Positions 42,412-53,091 of a stretch of DNA of 64,000 bases are shown piece after piece. Numbering within the stretch: position 1 is the stretch's first letter; every line of letters starts with the position of its first letter. The position numbers were made by a program, and so were the translations under genes. Origin of the DNA: Pectobacterium sp. A5351 (GTDB taxonomy: Bacteria; Pseudomonadota; Gammaproteobacteria; Enterobacterales; Enterobacteriaceae); assembly GCF_028335745.1 (NCBI RefSeq), contig NZ_CP116477.1, forward strand, positions 744,001 to 808,000. Reading direction: 5' to 3'. The notes under the pieces are model-generated. The model searched no databases. It was not told where the DNA came from and worked only from the letters and a program-made list of their open reading frames with translations.

Positions 42412-43140
42412 TTATACACTTTTTGCGGCATAGTCTTTTACGGCATAGTCGCGCGCGCCAAAGATTGCTGTGCCAATGCGCACCAGCGTGCTGCCCGCGG
42501 TAATCGCCGCGCGCATGTCGTCCGTCATCCCCATAGAAAGTGTATCAACATGCGGATAAGTTGCGGACAACGTTTGGAACAGCGTTGCCATTTGTTTAAA
42601 AACCGCCAACTGCTGTTCGTAATCGGTTTCCGGTGCCGGAATCGCCATCAGGCCACGCAGTTGCAGATTAGGTAACGCGGCGACGCTGGCGGCAAGCTCC
42701 GCGAGTTCATCCACCATAATGCCGGATTTGCTCGGTTCACTGCTGATATTAATCTGCAATAGCACGTTTAACGGCGGCAACGTGGCCGGACGTTGTTCAC
42801 TCAGACGCTGCGCGATGCGCAGCCGATCTACGGTATGAAACCAGTCAAAATTCTCGGCCACCAGCCGACTTTTGTTTGACTGTAACGGGCCGATAAAGTG
42901 CCATTCCAGCGGCGTAGTCGGATGGTTTTCCTGGAAATAATGAATCTTCTCCACGCCTTCCTGAACGTAGTTCTCGCCAAACGCCTTTTGTCCTGCCGCG
43001 ATGGCTTCTTCGATCGCGCTCACAGGTTTGGTTTTACTGACTGCAAGTAGCGTAATTTCTTCTGGCGCTCGCGCGCAATGCGCAGCGGCGGTGGCGATTT
43101 GCTGCCGGATGTCCTGTAGATTCTGCTGGATTGTCGTCAT
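42412..43140 (-). CDS. yggS: PLP homeostasis protein YggS
   Basis: 242 residues, fold III PLP-binding (LLAVSKTKP with the PLP lysine, FGENYVQEGVEKI, WHFIGPLQSNKSR, SMGMTDDMRAAI). Controls intracellular pyridoxal phosphate; no racemase activity is expected. Divergent from yggR. Confidence 0.96.
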   Translation of the reverse strand: MTTIQQNLQDIRQQIATAAAHCARAPEEITLLAVSKTKPVSAIEEAIAAGQKAFGENYVQEGVEKIHYFQENHPTTPLEWHFIGPLQSNKSRLVAENFDWFHTVDRLRIAQRLSEQRPATLPPLNVLLQINISSEPSKSGIMVDELAELAASVAALPNLQLRGLMAIPAPETDYEQQLAVFKQMATLFQTLSATYPHVDTLSMGMTDDMRAAITAGSTLVRIGTAIFGARDYAVKDYAAKSV

Positions 43141-43160
43141 GGTTGTTCAGGAGGTTATCT

Positions 43161-44177
43161 ATGGAATTGGATGAGTGGATAGCGCGTAGTGTAAAACATA
43201 ATGCCTCGGATCTGCATCTTTGTAGCGGGCATCCGCCAGTATTGCGTGTGGATGGGCGGCTACAGCCTGAAAATACCTTACCACGTTTAACACCGGAGCA
43301 GGTGGCACAATGGTGCGATGCCTGGCTCGAACCCGCGCAGCGAGAGCAACTGCGGCAGTTTGGTCAAGTGGACGGTGCGTTAATGCTGGCTGATGGGCAA
43401 CGTCTGCGGGTGAATGTGTTTCGCCAGCGGCAAGGGCTGTCTGCGGCGCTGCGTATTATTCCGTCTGCTCAGCCTTCATTGGACGGGCTACAGGCACCAC
43501 CCATTCTATCGACGTTACTGGAAAAACCGAATGGGCTGATTCTGATTACCGGTGCGACGGGGAGTGGAAAGTCCACGACGCTGGCAGCCATGCTCGGGGC
43601 GTTAAACGACAGCAGCGATCGCCATGTGATTACGCTGGAGGATCCGATCGAATTTATCCATGCCAGCCGACGTTGCCTGATTCAACAGCGGGAGATCGGT
43701 ACGCACAGCGCATCTTTTGCGCAGGCGTTACGGGCGACATTGCGGGAAGATCCTGATGTGATTCTGTTGGGGGAATTGCGTGATACGGAGACGATCCGCC
43801 TGGCGCTGACGGCGGCGGAAACCGGCCATCTGGTGTTATCCACGCTGCATACGCGCAGTGCCTCTCAGGCGGTCGATCGTTTGATTGACGTCTTTCCCGG
43901 CGAAGAGAAAGCCTATGTTCGCAGCCAGCTCGCCACCTGTTTGCAAGCTGTGGTGACGCAAAAGTTATTGCCAGCCACACAAGGTGGCCGCATCGCGCTT
44001 TATGAAGTACTGACGGTGACAGCGGCAGTGAGCAACCTGATTCGGGAGGGGAAAACACACCAGCTTCCCGGCCTGATTCAAACGGGAACGGCTGCGGGAA
44101 TGCAAACGTTCGAACAAAGCTACCAGCAGCGCTGTAGGGATAGGCTTATTTCACACAGTTACGACCCTGTCGTTTAG
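43161..44177 (+). CDS. yggR: PilT-like type IV pilus retraction ATPase (YggR)
   Basis: 338 residues from ATG 43161, chosen for the SD AGGAGG; upstream codons overlap the yggS promoter. Walker A GATGSGKST (131-139), Asp box and LREDPDVILLGELRDTETI, HLVLSTLHT. About 10 residues longer than E. coli YggR and its 3' end overlaps the convergent cyclase gene by 32 bp. Confidence 0.94.
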   Translation: MELDEWIARSVKHNASDLHLCSGHPPVLRVDGRLQPENTLPRLTPEQVAQWCDAWLEPAQREQLRQFGQVDGALMLADGQRLRVNVFRQRQGLSAALRIIPSAQPSLDGLQAPPILSTLLEKPNGLILITGATGSGKSTTLAAMLGALNDSSDRHVITLEDPIEFIHASRRCLIQQREIGTHSASFAQALRATLREDPDVILLGELRDTETIRLALTAAETGHLVLSTLHTRSASQAVDRLIDVFPGEEKAYVRSQLATCLQAVVTQKLLPATQGGRIALYEVLTVTAAVSNLIREGKTHQLPGLIQTGTAAGMQTFEQSYQQRCRDRLISHSYDPVV

Positions 44178-45972
44178 CCGCATAGAGGTTTGCATCGGAT
44201 AACTGAATCCAGTCCTCAACGGAGGCAAGATCGGAGTGGTAAGCGGTAATGCCTGCGCTGATCGTGAAATGCAGAGTTTGGCGATCGTATTCCAGCGTAT
44301 GTAGCTCAATTGCTTTACGAATACGCTCGATTGTTATCACTGCCGTTTCATAAGGGACATCTTTTAGCAGGATAATGAACTCTTCTCCCCCAAGGCGGGC
44401 GACCAGATCTTCCTGACGCAGCGACATACGCATGAGCATCGCTAGCTCTTTGAGGACGGCATCACCAGCCAGATGGCCGTATTGATCGTTGATACTTTTG
44501 AATAAATCGATATCAATAATCGCCAGACAGCTTTTATCTGTCTGCTGGTTTTGCTGCTTGTGCAGAAAAAAGGCGTTGGCTTGCTCAAAGAAGCTGCTGC
44601 GATTGGGCAGGCCGGTAAGAAAATCATGCCCCGCGTTAAAGCGCAGGGATGCCTCTATCTGTGCGCGCTCATCTTCCAGCGAACGGGCGTGAATGATGAT
44701 GCCGAGCGTTTTCACCAGCGGAGCCAGTAGCTCGATCATCGTTTGATCATAGCCTTCTCGACGGTTAGCCAGTGCGATCATTCCGATCGCTTTGCCGTTG
44801 TGGGTGATAGGAATTCCCAGCAGGGAATAGAGCGCGGGATGGATGGGCGGAAGAGCCCGGCCAGCCTTTTGCCTCAGCAGGTTATTGGTGCATACCACCG
44901 TATTGTGGGTCACCACGTGACCAAACAGATTATCCAGTTTACGGAGCGTCAGGCCGCCGTGGGTTCTACGCTGGTTTCTGTACCAGACCAGCGTATCTTC
45001 ATCCCAGGTAAGATTGGATATTGCGGGAAGGTAGAGCGACTGACCGTCTTCGTCTTCCTGCAACGTGGCAATGAAGCCGAAGGTGCTGTTGGTGACTTCA
45101 AGCAGTCGTTCAAAGACTTTATCACAGGCGGAAGGCAGATTATGGTCGAGCAGAAAGCTGTCGTGAACGGATAGCAGGATATCGAGAATGATGCCTTGTT
45201 GGTGGGCTTTTTTTTCGGTTTCGACGTTCTGCGTAATGTTGTGAGCGTATTTAATGATTTTCCTCACATTACCGTCACTATCCATGATGGGGCTGTAGGT
45301 CGCTTGTATCCAATATGAATGGCTGTCTTTGCCCAGCCGATGGAAGCGCCCACTGATCGGGTGGCCGCGATGTAAGGTTTCCCAAAACGTTTGGTAGTCT
45401 GCTTGTTCGGTATCAACGGGATCGCAGAGTAGCCTGTGATGCTGACCGAGTAATTCCTTTTCCTCATAGCCTGTCAGCACCAGATAATGTTTATTGATAT
45501 GGGTAATATAACCGTCTTTATCAAACTCGATGACGCCTTGCGAGTTCTCAATCGCATCCAGTCGTGCGCGGTGCTCTGACACGAGAAGTTTTTCCTGCGT
45601 AATATCTGTTGCCAGTTTTATGATGCCGATGCGTCGGCCTTTGTCATCGATAATTGGCGTATAAGCAGCATGGAGCCAAATAATTTCTCCTTTTTGCGTT
45701 TTGCGTTGGAATTCGCCAGCGTTGATATTTCCTTTCACCACATCATGCCAGAAATGATCGTGTTTTTGGCGCTGTGCTTCTGGCAGGAAAAATGTGTGAT
45801 TTTTCTGAATAATATCTTCTTTTTTATAGCCCAGCATTTTGCAAAAAAGAGGGTTGGCCTCAACCAGTTTTCCCGCCAAATCGAATTCGGCAATGGCATA
45901 AATGGAATCAAGCGCGTGTAGTTTGGCTTCACTGTCAAACCTGGCAATCAAATCAACTGACTGATTATTCAT
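44146..45972 (-). CDS. Diguanylate cyclase with two PAS and one GAF domain
   Basis: Makes c-di-GMP. 608 residues: PAS1 about 15-130 (SIYAIAEFDLAGKLVEANPL), PAS2 about 140-255 (GVIEFDKDGYITHINKHYL), GAF about 265-430, GGDEF 440-608. The active site is GGEEF (528-532) and an inhibitory I-site RQED (519-522) lies five residues before it, so product feedback is expected. No transmembrane segments. The PAS sets contain the xYWIQATYSPIMD type associated with Aer-like sensing, but the ligand is unknown. Confidence 0.94.
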   Translation of the reverse strand: MNNQSVDLIARFDSEAKLHALDSIYAIAEFDLAGKLVEANPLFCKMLGYKKEDIIQKNHTFFLPEAQRQKHDHFWHDVVKGNINAGEFQRKTQKGEIIWLHAAYTPIIDDKGRRIGIIKLATDITQEKLLVSEHRARLDAIENSQGVIEFDKDGYITHINKHYLVLTGYEEKELLGQHHRLLCDPVDTEQADYQTFWETLHRGHPISGRFHRLGKDSHSYWIQATYSPIMDSDGNVRKIIKYAHNITQNVETEKKAHQQGIILDILLSVHDSFLLDHNLPSACDKVFERLLEVTNSTFGFIATLQEDEDGQSLYLPAISNLTWDEDTLVWYRNQRRTHGGLTLRKLDNLFGHVVTHNTVVCTNNLLRQKAGRALPPIHPALYSLLGIPITHNGKAIGMIALANRREGYDQTMIELLAPLVKTLGIIIHARSLEDERAQIEASLRFNAGHDFLTGLPNRSSFFEQANAFFLHKQQNQQTDKSCLAIIDIDLFKSINDQYGHLAGDAVLKELAMLMRMSLRQEDLVARLGGEEFIILLKDVPYETAVITIERIRKAIELHTLEYDRQTLHFTISAGITAYHSDLASVEDWIQLSDANLYAAKRQGRNCVK

Positions 45973-46181
45973 GTTTATCTCTGCCTATGTTCTTTCTGTC
46001 TTTATCCTTGATTCGCTGTTGTCAGAGGTGTCATTTTATCGTGATGCCGTCAGTGGTGTTATTGTGCGATCGGCAGTCCCCCCTTTTTACGTGGAAATCA
46101 ATGGAACGAATTAATAAAATAGCCTGCTATTAATTAGGTTAATAAATATTGTGATAATGTGTAATTAATGACCTGAGGTGC

Positions 46182-46319
46182 ATGATTACAATCACCAATA
46201 AGATGCTTTTTTATTGTCTTTTTATTCAATATATTTATGCGGCTGTTCTTGCCGCTTTTATGCTGTCACTCTATTTATACGCTTATGTACAAAAACAGAG
46301 AATAGCGGTAAAAAAATAA
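46182..46319 (+). CDS. Probable small membrane protein, 45 residues
   Basis: ATG 46182 is preceded by a strong SD (GAGGTG, 46175-46180) in a 523-bp gap. Residues 9-35 are almost wholly hydrophobic (YIYAAVLAAFMLSLYLYAY), followed by a basic tail (VQKQRIAVKK), so a single transmembrane helix with N-out or N-in orientation. AT-rich. Not recognised; it resembles many enterobacterial stress-linked small membrane proteins only in architecture. Confidence 0.55.
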   Translation: MITITNKMLFYCLFIQYIYAAVLAAFMLSLYLYAYVQKQRIAVKK

Positions 46320-46495
46320 TACTCAAATTATCTGAAAGTATACCTATAAAATAAGTGCGTTAAGCGTGAAGAGGGTTCCTGCCTTGTTCGATTATTTATT
46401 CGTCTTGTAAAGAGGATGGCGTAAGTAGTGGATTGACGGGAGGGGCCTGCAGTCAGCGCTGAGGCCGACCACAGGCGGTGTAATACACCAGCAGA

Positions 46496-48067
46496 TTAGG
46501 AAAGGCGAGGCTCTACCTGAAACAGCGCCATCGATCTCATGAGCCGCTGAGACTGCTGCTCCAGCGATTGCGTAGTCGCGGATGAGGCTTTGACGAGCTG
46601 TGCATTGTGCTGAGCGACTTTGTCGATTTGTGTGAAGGCAACGTTAACCTGCTCGATACCGCGATGCTGCTCTTGCGTAGCAGTGGAAATATCTCGCATC
46701 AGTTGCGTAATACGGATGATTTCGTCGGTGACTTCATCCATAGTTTCTCCCGCCTTAGAGGCTAATTCCAGCCCTTCTGACACGCGCGTCTGGGAATCCA
46801 GAATCAGCGAACGGATCTCTTTTGCCGCCTGTGAACTATGCTGCGCCAGATTACGTACCTCTCCGGCGACAACGGCAAAACCTCTGCCTTGCTCGCCGGC
46901 GCGGGCGGATTCGACAGAGGCATTCAGCGCCAGAATATTGGTCTGGAACGCGATACCGTCAATGACGCTGAGGATGTCATTGATGCGCTTGGCGCTGACG
47001 GCGATCTCCTGCATTTTCTCAATCACATAACAGACGGACTCGTTGCTGCGGCTGCTGGTGTTCGAGACGTTGTTGGCGAGTTGGTGCGCGAGTTCGGCAT
47101 GGTCGGCATTGAGCTTCACCGTGGCGCTGAGTTGCTCCATGCTCGCTGCCGTCTGTTCCAGTGCAGCAACGGATTCTTCGGTGCGTTGGGCAAGCTGGGT
47201 GTTCTCCTCAAAGAGTTCGCGGCTGCCGAGATCGATTTGCGTACTGGCATCGCGCACCTGGCTCACCGACTCCAGCAGCGCGCCCTGCATGCGGCCGATG
47301 GCATCGTTGAGTCTACCCAGTTCGTTGTCTCCACCTTGAATCAGGCGACGGGTCAGGTTACCAGCGGCAACCTGCTCCAGTTGCTCAATGGCATAATCCA
47401 GCGGTTTGAGCAGCATGTGTCGCAGTGCGATCCAGGCTAAGGCAACCAGCGTGATAGACAACAGGCAGGCAACGGCAATCAGCAATAGCATCATGTTCTC
47501 GTTACGTTCGGACTGTGCCAGACCCTGTTCGGATAGTTGTTGGGCATACTGACGAAAGTTTTGGATCGATAAATCAAAAGCTTCACTCAGTGGACCGAGA
47601 TGTTTTTCCAGAACATCATAATATTCATCGGTATACTGTTTTTGCAATGCGCTTAGCATTGGGGTCATGCCCTGTTGAAAATAAGCCTGATAGGTTTTTA
47701 ATACCTCCTGCGCGAGCGCCTGCTGCTTCGGATCGGCATTGGCTGATTTGATCACGCGGTCAATGTCTTCCTGCGACTGGCTGAGGTGTTTCTCTACGAC
47801 CCCAGTTTCCTTCGCCCCGTCGTCTAGCAGGCCGATTTCGATTTTCCTGACGGCGAGCGTTGCCGAGGCGCGTGCGCTGAGCGTTTGGTTATAGCCGCTC
47901 ATCAGATTGCCCAGTTCAATGCCCTGAATCTGGTTTTGCGCGGTCAGCGTTTCTCTGTCCTTCTTAATCGCGACTACGCCCATGCTGCTGACGATAAGCA
48001 GCAACAGGGTGGTTAACAGCAATAACGTTAATAAGCCGGTACGAATAGAAATATTTTTCAACCTCAT
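46496..48067 (-). CDS. Methyl-accepting chemotaxis protein
   Basis: 523 residues. TM1 about 10-32, periplasmic four-helix-type sensor about 33-190, TM2 about 192-214, HAMP, then the signalling domain with hairpin tip [20 protein letters not shown] and [16 protein letters not shown]. Tar/Tsr-type layout. No terminal NWETF-like CheR/CheB tether is present. Ligand unknown. Confidence 0.95.
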   Translation of the reverse strand: MRLKNISIRTGLLTLLLLTTLLLLIVSSMGVVAIKKDRETLTAQNQIQGIELGNLMSGYNQTLSARASATLAVRKIEIGLLDDGAKETGVVEKHLSQSQEDIDRVIKSANADPKQQALAQEVLKTYQAYFQQGMTPMLSALQKQYTDEYYDVLEKHLGPLSEAFDLSIQNFRQYAQQLSEQGLAQSERNENMMLLLIAVACLLSITLVALAWIALRHMLLKPLDYAIEQLEQVAAGNLTRRLIQGGDNELGRLNDAIGRMQGALLESVSQVRDASTQIDLGSRELFEENTQLAQRTEESVAALEQTAASMEQLSATVKLNADHAELAHQLANNVSNTSSRSNESVCYVIEKMQEIAVSAKRINDILSVIDGIAFQTNILALNASVESARAGEQGRGFAVVAGEVRNLAQHSSQAAKEIRSLILDSQTRVSEGLELASKAGETMDEVTDEIIRITQLMRDISTATQEQHRGIEQVNVAFTQIDKVAQHNAQLVKASSATTQSLEQQSQRLMRSMALFQVEPRLS

Positions 48068-48377
48068 GGTGTCCTTTTCCTTACGCCGCCTTCGTCGGTG
48101 ATAAATCAGTCATCATTGGGTGTGGTGTGTGTAACTAAAGAGAATACGTTATCTGTGTTGCGGTGAGATAAAATTAAAAAGATATGGCAGACGTAAAGGA
48201 TGTGTGGAAAGGGCGTAGCCAGGCGGTTTCTCTCAACGCAGGTTTCTCTTAACACATAAGGGTATAAATAATTAGCCGTAGCGTTTACGCCTGGTTTATT
48301 ATCTGTTAATAGCGTTGGTTTTTCAGGGGCGTACTCAATACGCCAGTCAATGATACCCAGAGGTATCCGAGGTTTAT
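48068..48377. other. 310-bp intergenic region, divergent promoters
   Basis: Lies between the divergent chemoreceptor gene and nsrR. No convincing ORF. AT-rich around 48130-48180, as expected for promoters; I could not place -35/-10 boxes with confidence. Confidence 0.5.
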
Positions 48378-48803
48378 GTGCAGTTAACAAGTTTTACGGA
48401 TTATGGCTTGCGGGCGCTGATTTATATGGCGTCGCTGCCGGGCGGGAAAATGACCAGCATTTCTGAGGTAACGGAAGTGTATGGTGTGTCTCGTAATCAT
48501 ATGGTCAAAATTATCAATCAACTTAGTCGCGCTGGGTTGGTGATGGCCGTACGCGGCAAGAATGGCGGTATCCGTCTTGGGAAACCGGCAGAAACCATTC
48601 GAATTGGCGATGTCGTGCGCGAACTAGAGCCGCTTACGCTGGTTAACTGTAGCCACGAGTTTTGCCATATCACGCCAGCCTGCCGCTTGAAGCAGGTGCT
48701 TCAACAGGCGGTACAAAATTTCCTGCAAGAGCTGGATCAATACACGCTGGCTGATATGGTCAAAGAAAACCCACCGCTTTATAAATTATTGTTGGTTGAA
48801 TGA
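48378..48803 (+). CDS. nsrR: Nitric-oxide-sensing repressor NsrR
   Basis: Rrf2-family [Fe-S] repressor, 141 residues from GTG 48378 (SD GAGG). Winged HTH at 25-65 and cluster cysteines Cys91, Cys96 and Cys102 ([13 protein letters not shown]). NO destroys the cluster and releases genes such as ytfE, hmpA and nrfA. A matching operator occurs before ytfE at 60681. Upstream of rnr as in E. coli. Confidence 0.96.
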
Positions 48804-48844
48804 ATTTTGTTCAGCCTCCTGCTGATGACAACGGAGGAACCGCA

Positions 48845-51301
48845 ATGTCACAAGATCCATTCCTGGAACGAGAAGCAGAAAAATACGAATCCCCCATCCC
48901 CAGTCGTGAATATATTTTGGCGCACATCGCCAAGCGCGATACCCCGATTAGCCGGGAAGAATTAGCCGCCGACCTGCAATTAACCGGAGAAGAACCTCTC
49001 GAAGCACTGCGCCGCCGCCTGCGTGCGATGGAGCGCGATGGTCAGCTTATTTTTACCCGCCGCCAGTGCTATGCGTTGCCGGAAAAACTCGATCTGCTAC
49101 GTGGGACGGTTATCGGTCACCGCGATGGCTTCGGCTTCCTGCGTGTGGAAGGCCGTAAAGACGATCTGTATCTGTCGGCTGAAGAGATGAAACGGGCGAT
49201 TCACGGCGATGTGGTGCTGGCGCAGCCGCTGGGCGCTGATCGTAAAGGGCGGCGCGAAGGGCGCATTGTGCGCGTGCTGGAACCGCGTACCGGGCAAATT
49301 GTCGGCCGCTATTTTGTCGATGCGGGTGTCGGGTTCGTGGTACCGGATGACAGTCGTCTGAGCTTCGATATTCTGATCCCGAAAGAAGAAATTAACGGCG
49401 CCCGCATGGGGTTCGTGGTGGTGGTTGAGCTGACGCAGCGCGCCACACGCCGCACGAAAGCAGTCGGTAAGATCGTCGAGATCCTCGGTGACAATATGGG
49501 CACCGGGCTGGCGGTAGATATCGCCCTGCGCACCCACGATATTCCGCACACCTGGCCGCCTAAAGTAGAAGAGCAGGTGAAAGATCTTGCTGAAGACGTG
49601 CCGGAAGCGGCGAAAAAGGGCCGTGTGGATCTGCGTAAGCTGCCGCTGGTGACGATTGACGGCGAAGATGCCCGCGATTTTGATGATGCGGTGTACTGTG
49701 AGAAGAAACGCGGTGGCGGTTGGCGGCTGTGGGTTGCCATCGCGGACGTGAGCTATTACGTGCGGCCGAATACGCCGCTTGACCATGAAGCGCGGGCGCG
49801 TGGCACCTCGGTATACTTCCCGTCGCAGGTAGTCCCGATGCTGCCGGAAGTGCTGTCGAACGGGTTATGTTCGCTTAACCCGCAGGTCGATCGTCTGTGT
49901 ATGGTGTGTGAAATGACCATCTCGGCGCAGGGCAAGCTGTCGTCTTACAAGTTCTATGAAGCGGTGATGAGTTCACACGCGCGTCTGACCTACACCAAGG
50001 TGTGGAACATTCTGCAAGGTGACGCCGAGCTGCGTGAGCACTACAAACCGCTGGTGGGCGGGCTGGAAGAGCTGCACCACATGTATAAGGTGCTTGAGCA
50101 CGCGCGTGAAGTGCGCGGCGGTATCGCGTTTGAAACGGAAGAAGCGAAGTTCATTTTCAACGCCGAGCGCCGTATTGACCGTGTGGAAGCCGTGGTGCGT
50201 AACGATGCCCACAAGCTGATCGAAGAGTGCATGATTCTGGCGAATATCTCCGCCGCGAGATTTGTGGAGAAAAATGAAGAACCTGCGCTGTTCCGCGTAC
50301 ACGACCAGCCGAGCGAAGATCATGTATTAGCCCTGCGCAGCGTGCTGGGCGAGCTGGGCCTGACGCTGAAAGGCGGAATGAAGCCACAGCCGAAAGACTA
50401 CGCGGAATTGATGAATGAGGTAGCGGAGCGCCCTGATCGGGAAATGCTGCAAACTATGCTGCTGCGTTCCATGAAACAGGCGATTTATGACCCGGAAAAT
50501 CGGGGTCACTTCGGTCTGGCATTGACGTCTTACGGTCACTTTACGTCGCCGATTCGTCGTTATCCCGATCTGTCGCTGCACCGTGCGATTAAGTATCTGC
50601 TGAGCAATCGCCATGAGCGCTGGACGTCAACGGGCGGCTGGCATAGCGATATTAATGAGATGCTACAGCTGGGCATGCATTGTTCGATGACGGAGCGCCG
50701 TGCGGATGAAGCGACACGCGACGTTGCGGACTGGCTGAAGTGCGACTTTATGCAGGATCACGTGGGTGAAGTCTTTACGGGAATCATCTCCAGCGTGACC
50801 GGTTTTGGCTTCTTCGTGCGCCTGAAAGACCTGTTTATCGATGGGCTGGTGCACGTTTCTACGCTGGATAATGACTACTACCGTTACGATAATATCGGTC
50901 AGCGTCTGATCGGTGAATCGCGCGGGCAGGTTTATCGTCTGGGCGATGAAGTCGAAATTCGCGTTGAGGCGGTGCATATGGATGAGCGCAACATTGATTT
51001 TGCGCTGATTTCCAGCACGCGCAAGGTCCGTGGCGAAGGGAAAACCGCACGCGACCGCGCGAAGAAACCGGAGTCGCGTGAGGCTAAGCCAGCCCGACGT
51101 CGTCGCAGCGGCAGCAAAGCGCCGGCAAACTTTGAGCCGGATGCCGCGTTCCGTAAAGAAGGCGACCGCAATGCGAAATCGGATCAGCCAAAAGCCAAAC
51201 CGAAAAAGAACCGCGATAAAGCGAAAAAGAACGCGGAAAAAACGCGTAAAATCGCCGCTGCGACTAAAGCAAAACGTGCGAAGAAAAAGTCTGCTGAGTA
51301 A
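48845..51301 (+). CDS. rnr: Ribonuclease R
   Basis: 3'-5' exoribonuclease that degrades structured RNA and acts in tmRNA quality control and cold shock. 818 residues from ATG 48845 (SD GGAGG). N-terminal HTH_12 (about 25-90), two cold-shock domains, RNB domain with active site [14 protein letters not shown]1 domain ([20 protein letters not shown]) and a long Lys/Arg tail. Confidence 0.97.
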   Translation: MSQDPFLEREAEKYESPIPSREYILAHIAKRDTPISREELAADLQLTGEEPLEALRRRLRAMERDGQLIFTRRQCYALPEKLDLLRGTVIGHRDGFGFLRVEGRKDDLYLSAEEMKRAIHGDVVLAQPLGADRKGRREGRIVRVLEPRTGQIVGRYFVDAGVGFVVPDDSRLSFDILIPKEEINGARMGFVVVVELTQRATRRTKAVGKIVEILGDNMGTGLAVDIALRTHDIPHTWPPKVEEQVKDLAEDVPEAAKKGRVDLRKLPLVTIDGEDARDFDDAVYCEKKRGGGWRLWVAIADVSYYVRPNTPLDHEARARGTSVYFPSQVVPMLPEVLSNGLCSLNPQVDRLCMVCEMTISAQGKLSSYKFYEAVMSSHARLTYTKVWNILQGDAELREHYKPLVGGLEELHHMYKVLEHAREVRGGIAFETEEAKFIFNAERRIDRVEAVVRNDAHKLIEECMILANISAARFVEKNEEPALFRVHDQPSEDHVLALRSVLGELGLTLKGGMKPQPKDYAELMNEVAERPDREMLQTMLLRSMKQAIYDPENRGHFGLALTSYGHFTSPIRRYPDLSLHRAIKYLLSNRHERWTSTGGWHSDINEMLQLGMHCSMTERRADEATRDVADWLKCDFMQDHVGEVFTGIISSVTGFGFFVRLKDLFIDGLVHVSTLDNDYYRYDNIGQRLIGESRGQVYRLGDEVEIRVEAVHMDERNIDFALISSTRKVRGEGKTARDRAKKPESREAKPARRRRSGSKAPANFEPDAAFRKEGDRNAKSDQPKAKPKKNRDKAKKNAEKTRKIAAATKAKRAKKKSAE

Positions 51302-51408
51302 GGTTAGCGAATCTACTCCCTCCCCTGTGAAGGGGAGGATGGCGTGGGGCAAGCCTCTATCTCTAAATTAACGGGCACTGCCTGTTATGGTTAATTTGAA
51401 GAGTATCA

Positions 51409-52140
51409 ATGAGCGAAATTATTTACGGTATCCATGCGGTTAAAGCACTGCTTGAGCGTGATCCACAGCGTTTTCTGGAAGTTTTTGTTCTGAAAGGGCG
51501 CGACGATCGTCGCCTTCAGCCTGTGATTGCGGAGCTGGAAGCGCAGGGCATCGTCATTCAAGTGGCGAATCGCCAATGGCTGGATAAGCAGGCTGACGAC
51601 GCGGTGCATCAGGGGATCGTAGCGAAAGTCAAAGAAGGGCGGAAATATCAGGAAAACGACCTGCCGGCGCTGTTAGACAATCTGGAAATGCCTTTCCTGC
51701 TGATATTGGACGGCGTGACCGACCCCCACAACCTAGGCGCGTGCCTGCGTAATGCGGACGGAGCTGGCGTGCATGCGGTGATCGTGCCGCGCGATCGTTC
51801 TGCGCAACTGAATGCGACAGTGAAGAAGGTGGCCTGTGGCGCGGCGGAAACCGTACCGGTTATCAGCGTGACCAATCTGGCTCGTACCATGCGCCTGTTG
51901 CAGGAGCGTAATATCTGGATTGTCGGCACGGCGGGTGAAGCGGATCATACGCTGTACCAAAGCAAGCTGACCGGGCCGCTGGCGCTGGTGATGGGCGCGG
52001 AAGGAGAAGGCATGCGTCGCCTGACCCGCGAGCACTGCGATGAATTGATCAGCATTCCGATGGCGGGTAGCGTGTCTTCCCTGAATGTGTCAGTTGCCAC
52101 TGGTGTGTGTCTGTTTGAAGCGGTTCGCCAGCGCACGTAA
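51409..52140 (+). CDS. rlmB: 23S rRNA Gm2251 2'-O-methyltransferase RlmB
   Basis: 243 residues, as in E. coli. SpoU/TrmH knot motifs: [53 protein letters not shown]. Usual partner of rnr, 107 bp downstream; the gap has a small hairpin CTCCCCT-GTG-AAGGGGAG. Confidence 0.97.
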   Translation: MSEIIYGIHAVKALLERDPQRFLEVFVLKGRDDRRLQPVIAELEAQGIVIQVANRQWLDKQADDAVHQGIVAKVKEGRKYQENDLPALLDNLEMPFLLILDGVTDPHNLGACLRNADGAGVHAVIVPRDRSAQLNATVKKVACGAAETVPVISVTNLARTMRLLQERNIWIVGTAGEADHTLYQSKLTGPLALVMGAEGEGMRRLTREHCDELISIPMAGSVSSLNVSVATGVCLFEAVRQRT

Positions 52141-52160
52141 TCAGGAGTGTTGTTAAGAAC

Positions 52161-52186
52161 AGCGGGGTGCCTCATGGCACCCCGCT
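52161..52186 (+). terminator. rlmB terminator
   Basis: 11-bp perfect stem AGCGGGGTGCC / GGCACCCCGCT with a 4-base loop, 20 bp after the stop; a weak T-run follows. Confidence 0.75.
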
Positions 52187-52255
52187 GTCGTTAGGGGGCC
52201 TGCATGGCTTATCACGTAAAGTCATGTATAAACGCTTTGCCATGCAAGAATCATC

Positions 52256-52525
52256 TATACCCGTCATACTTCAAGCTGCTTGTGCGTTGGCAATACTCGG
52301 CTCATCTCTGAGCCTCGCCCTGAAGGGTCGCCGTAAACGGCGTTCAAATTGGCTTAGCCAATTTGTCCTTACTCACCCCAGTCACTTACCTGAGTAAGCT
52401 CCTGGGGATGAAATGAGAGACATCCTGTCTCTCACCGAAGGCCAGCCGTTGGCTGGTCAAATTCGTTCCCGACGAATTTGTCGTTCAGTTGCCGCCTTCA
52501 CGCAACTCGAATTATTTAGGGTATA
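52256..52525. repeat. MITE-like element with ERIC core, 270 bp
   Basis: Imperfect terminal inverted repeats: left TATACCCGTCATACTTCAAG, right (reverse complement) TATACCCTAAATAATTCGAG, about 24 bp with 18 matches. The centre includes ACTCACCCCAGTCACTTACC followed by TGAGTAAGCTCCTGGGGATG, the ERIC/IRU signature. Non-coding and inserted between rlmB and yjfL. A related shorter copy begins at 63944. Confidence 0.8.
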
Positions 52526-52593
52526 TAATTCTCCCTTCTTCGCCTTATCTGTTGCTGATGCGCCAACGGGGCTCATTTAAAAGGAATATTGCT

Positions 52594-52992
52594 ATGCCTA
52601 TTGTTACGTCGCTACTCGCTTTCGCCTCTTATTTCTTTATCGGGTTTGCCATGGTGTTGGCCTTTCTGTTTCTTTACACCCGCGTGACGCCGCATGATGA
52701 ATGGGCGCTGATTAAAGAGAACAACGGTACGGCAGCCATTGGGTTTGGTGGGGCGTTGATTGGCTATGTGATCCCGCTTTCCAGTGCGGCGATTAATTCC
52801 GTGAGTTTGGTAGATTACATTACCTGGGGCGTGGTTGCGCTGGTGGTGCAATTGCTGATTTATTTCGCTGTGCGCCTGTATATGCCGCGTCTCAGCCAGC
52901 ATATCCAGAATAACGATATTGCCTCTGGTGCCTTTCTCTGTGCCGCCTCGCTCAGCGGTGGGATTCTGAATGCGGCGTGTATGTCGTATTAA
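52594..52992 (+). CDS. yjfL: DUF350 inner-membrane protein YjfL
   Basis: 132 residues from ATG 52594 (SD AAAGGA); upstream frame lies in the repeat. Four hydrophobic helices with TAAIGFGGALIGYVIPLSSA and SGGILNAACMS. E. coli YjfL homolog; function unknown. Ends at a strong bidirectional terminator. Confidence 0.92.
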   Translation: MPIVTSLLAFASYFFIGFAMVLAFLFLYTRVTPHDEWALIKENNGTAAIGFGGALIGYVIPLSSAAINSVSLVDYITWGVVALVVQLLIYFAVRLYMPRLSQHIQNNDIASGAFLCAASLSGGILNAACMSY

Positions 52993-53006
52993 TGTGCCGT
53001 TACATG

Positions 53007-53034
53007 ACAATACCGGGAATTTTCCCGGTATTGT
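53007..53034. terminator. Bidirectional terminator
   Basis: Stem ACAATACCGGGAA / TTCCCGGTATTGT with T-run on the plus side, shared by yjfL and the convergent chemoreceptor gene. Confidence 0.85.
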
Positions 53035-53091
53035 TTTACCACGTGTCCCTAGGATAAACATGGCGATACAAAAGCGAATATCTCACTAGTT

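Noticed and set aside
46199..46221. NsrR-like half-site AAGATGCTTTTTT
   Set aside because: Only one half matches and it lies inside the small membrane-protein ORF, not upstream of a promoter.
50663..51352. 229-residue minus-strand ORF over the rnr 3' end
   Set aside because: Antisense to the S1 domain and Lys-rich tail of RNase R; Phe/Arg-rich shadow.
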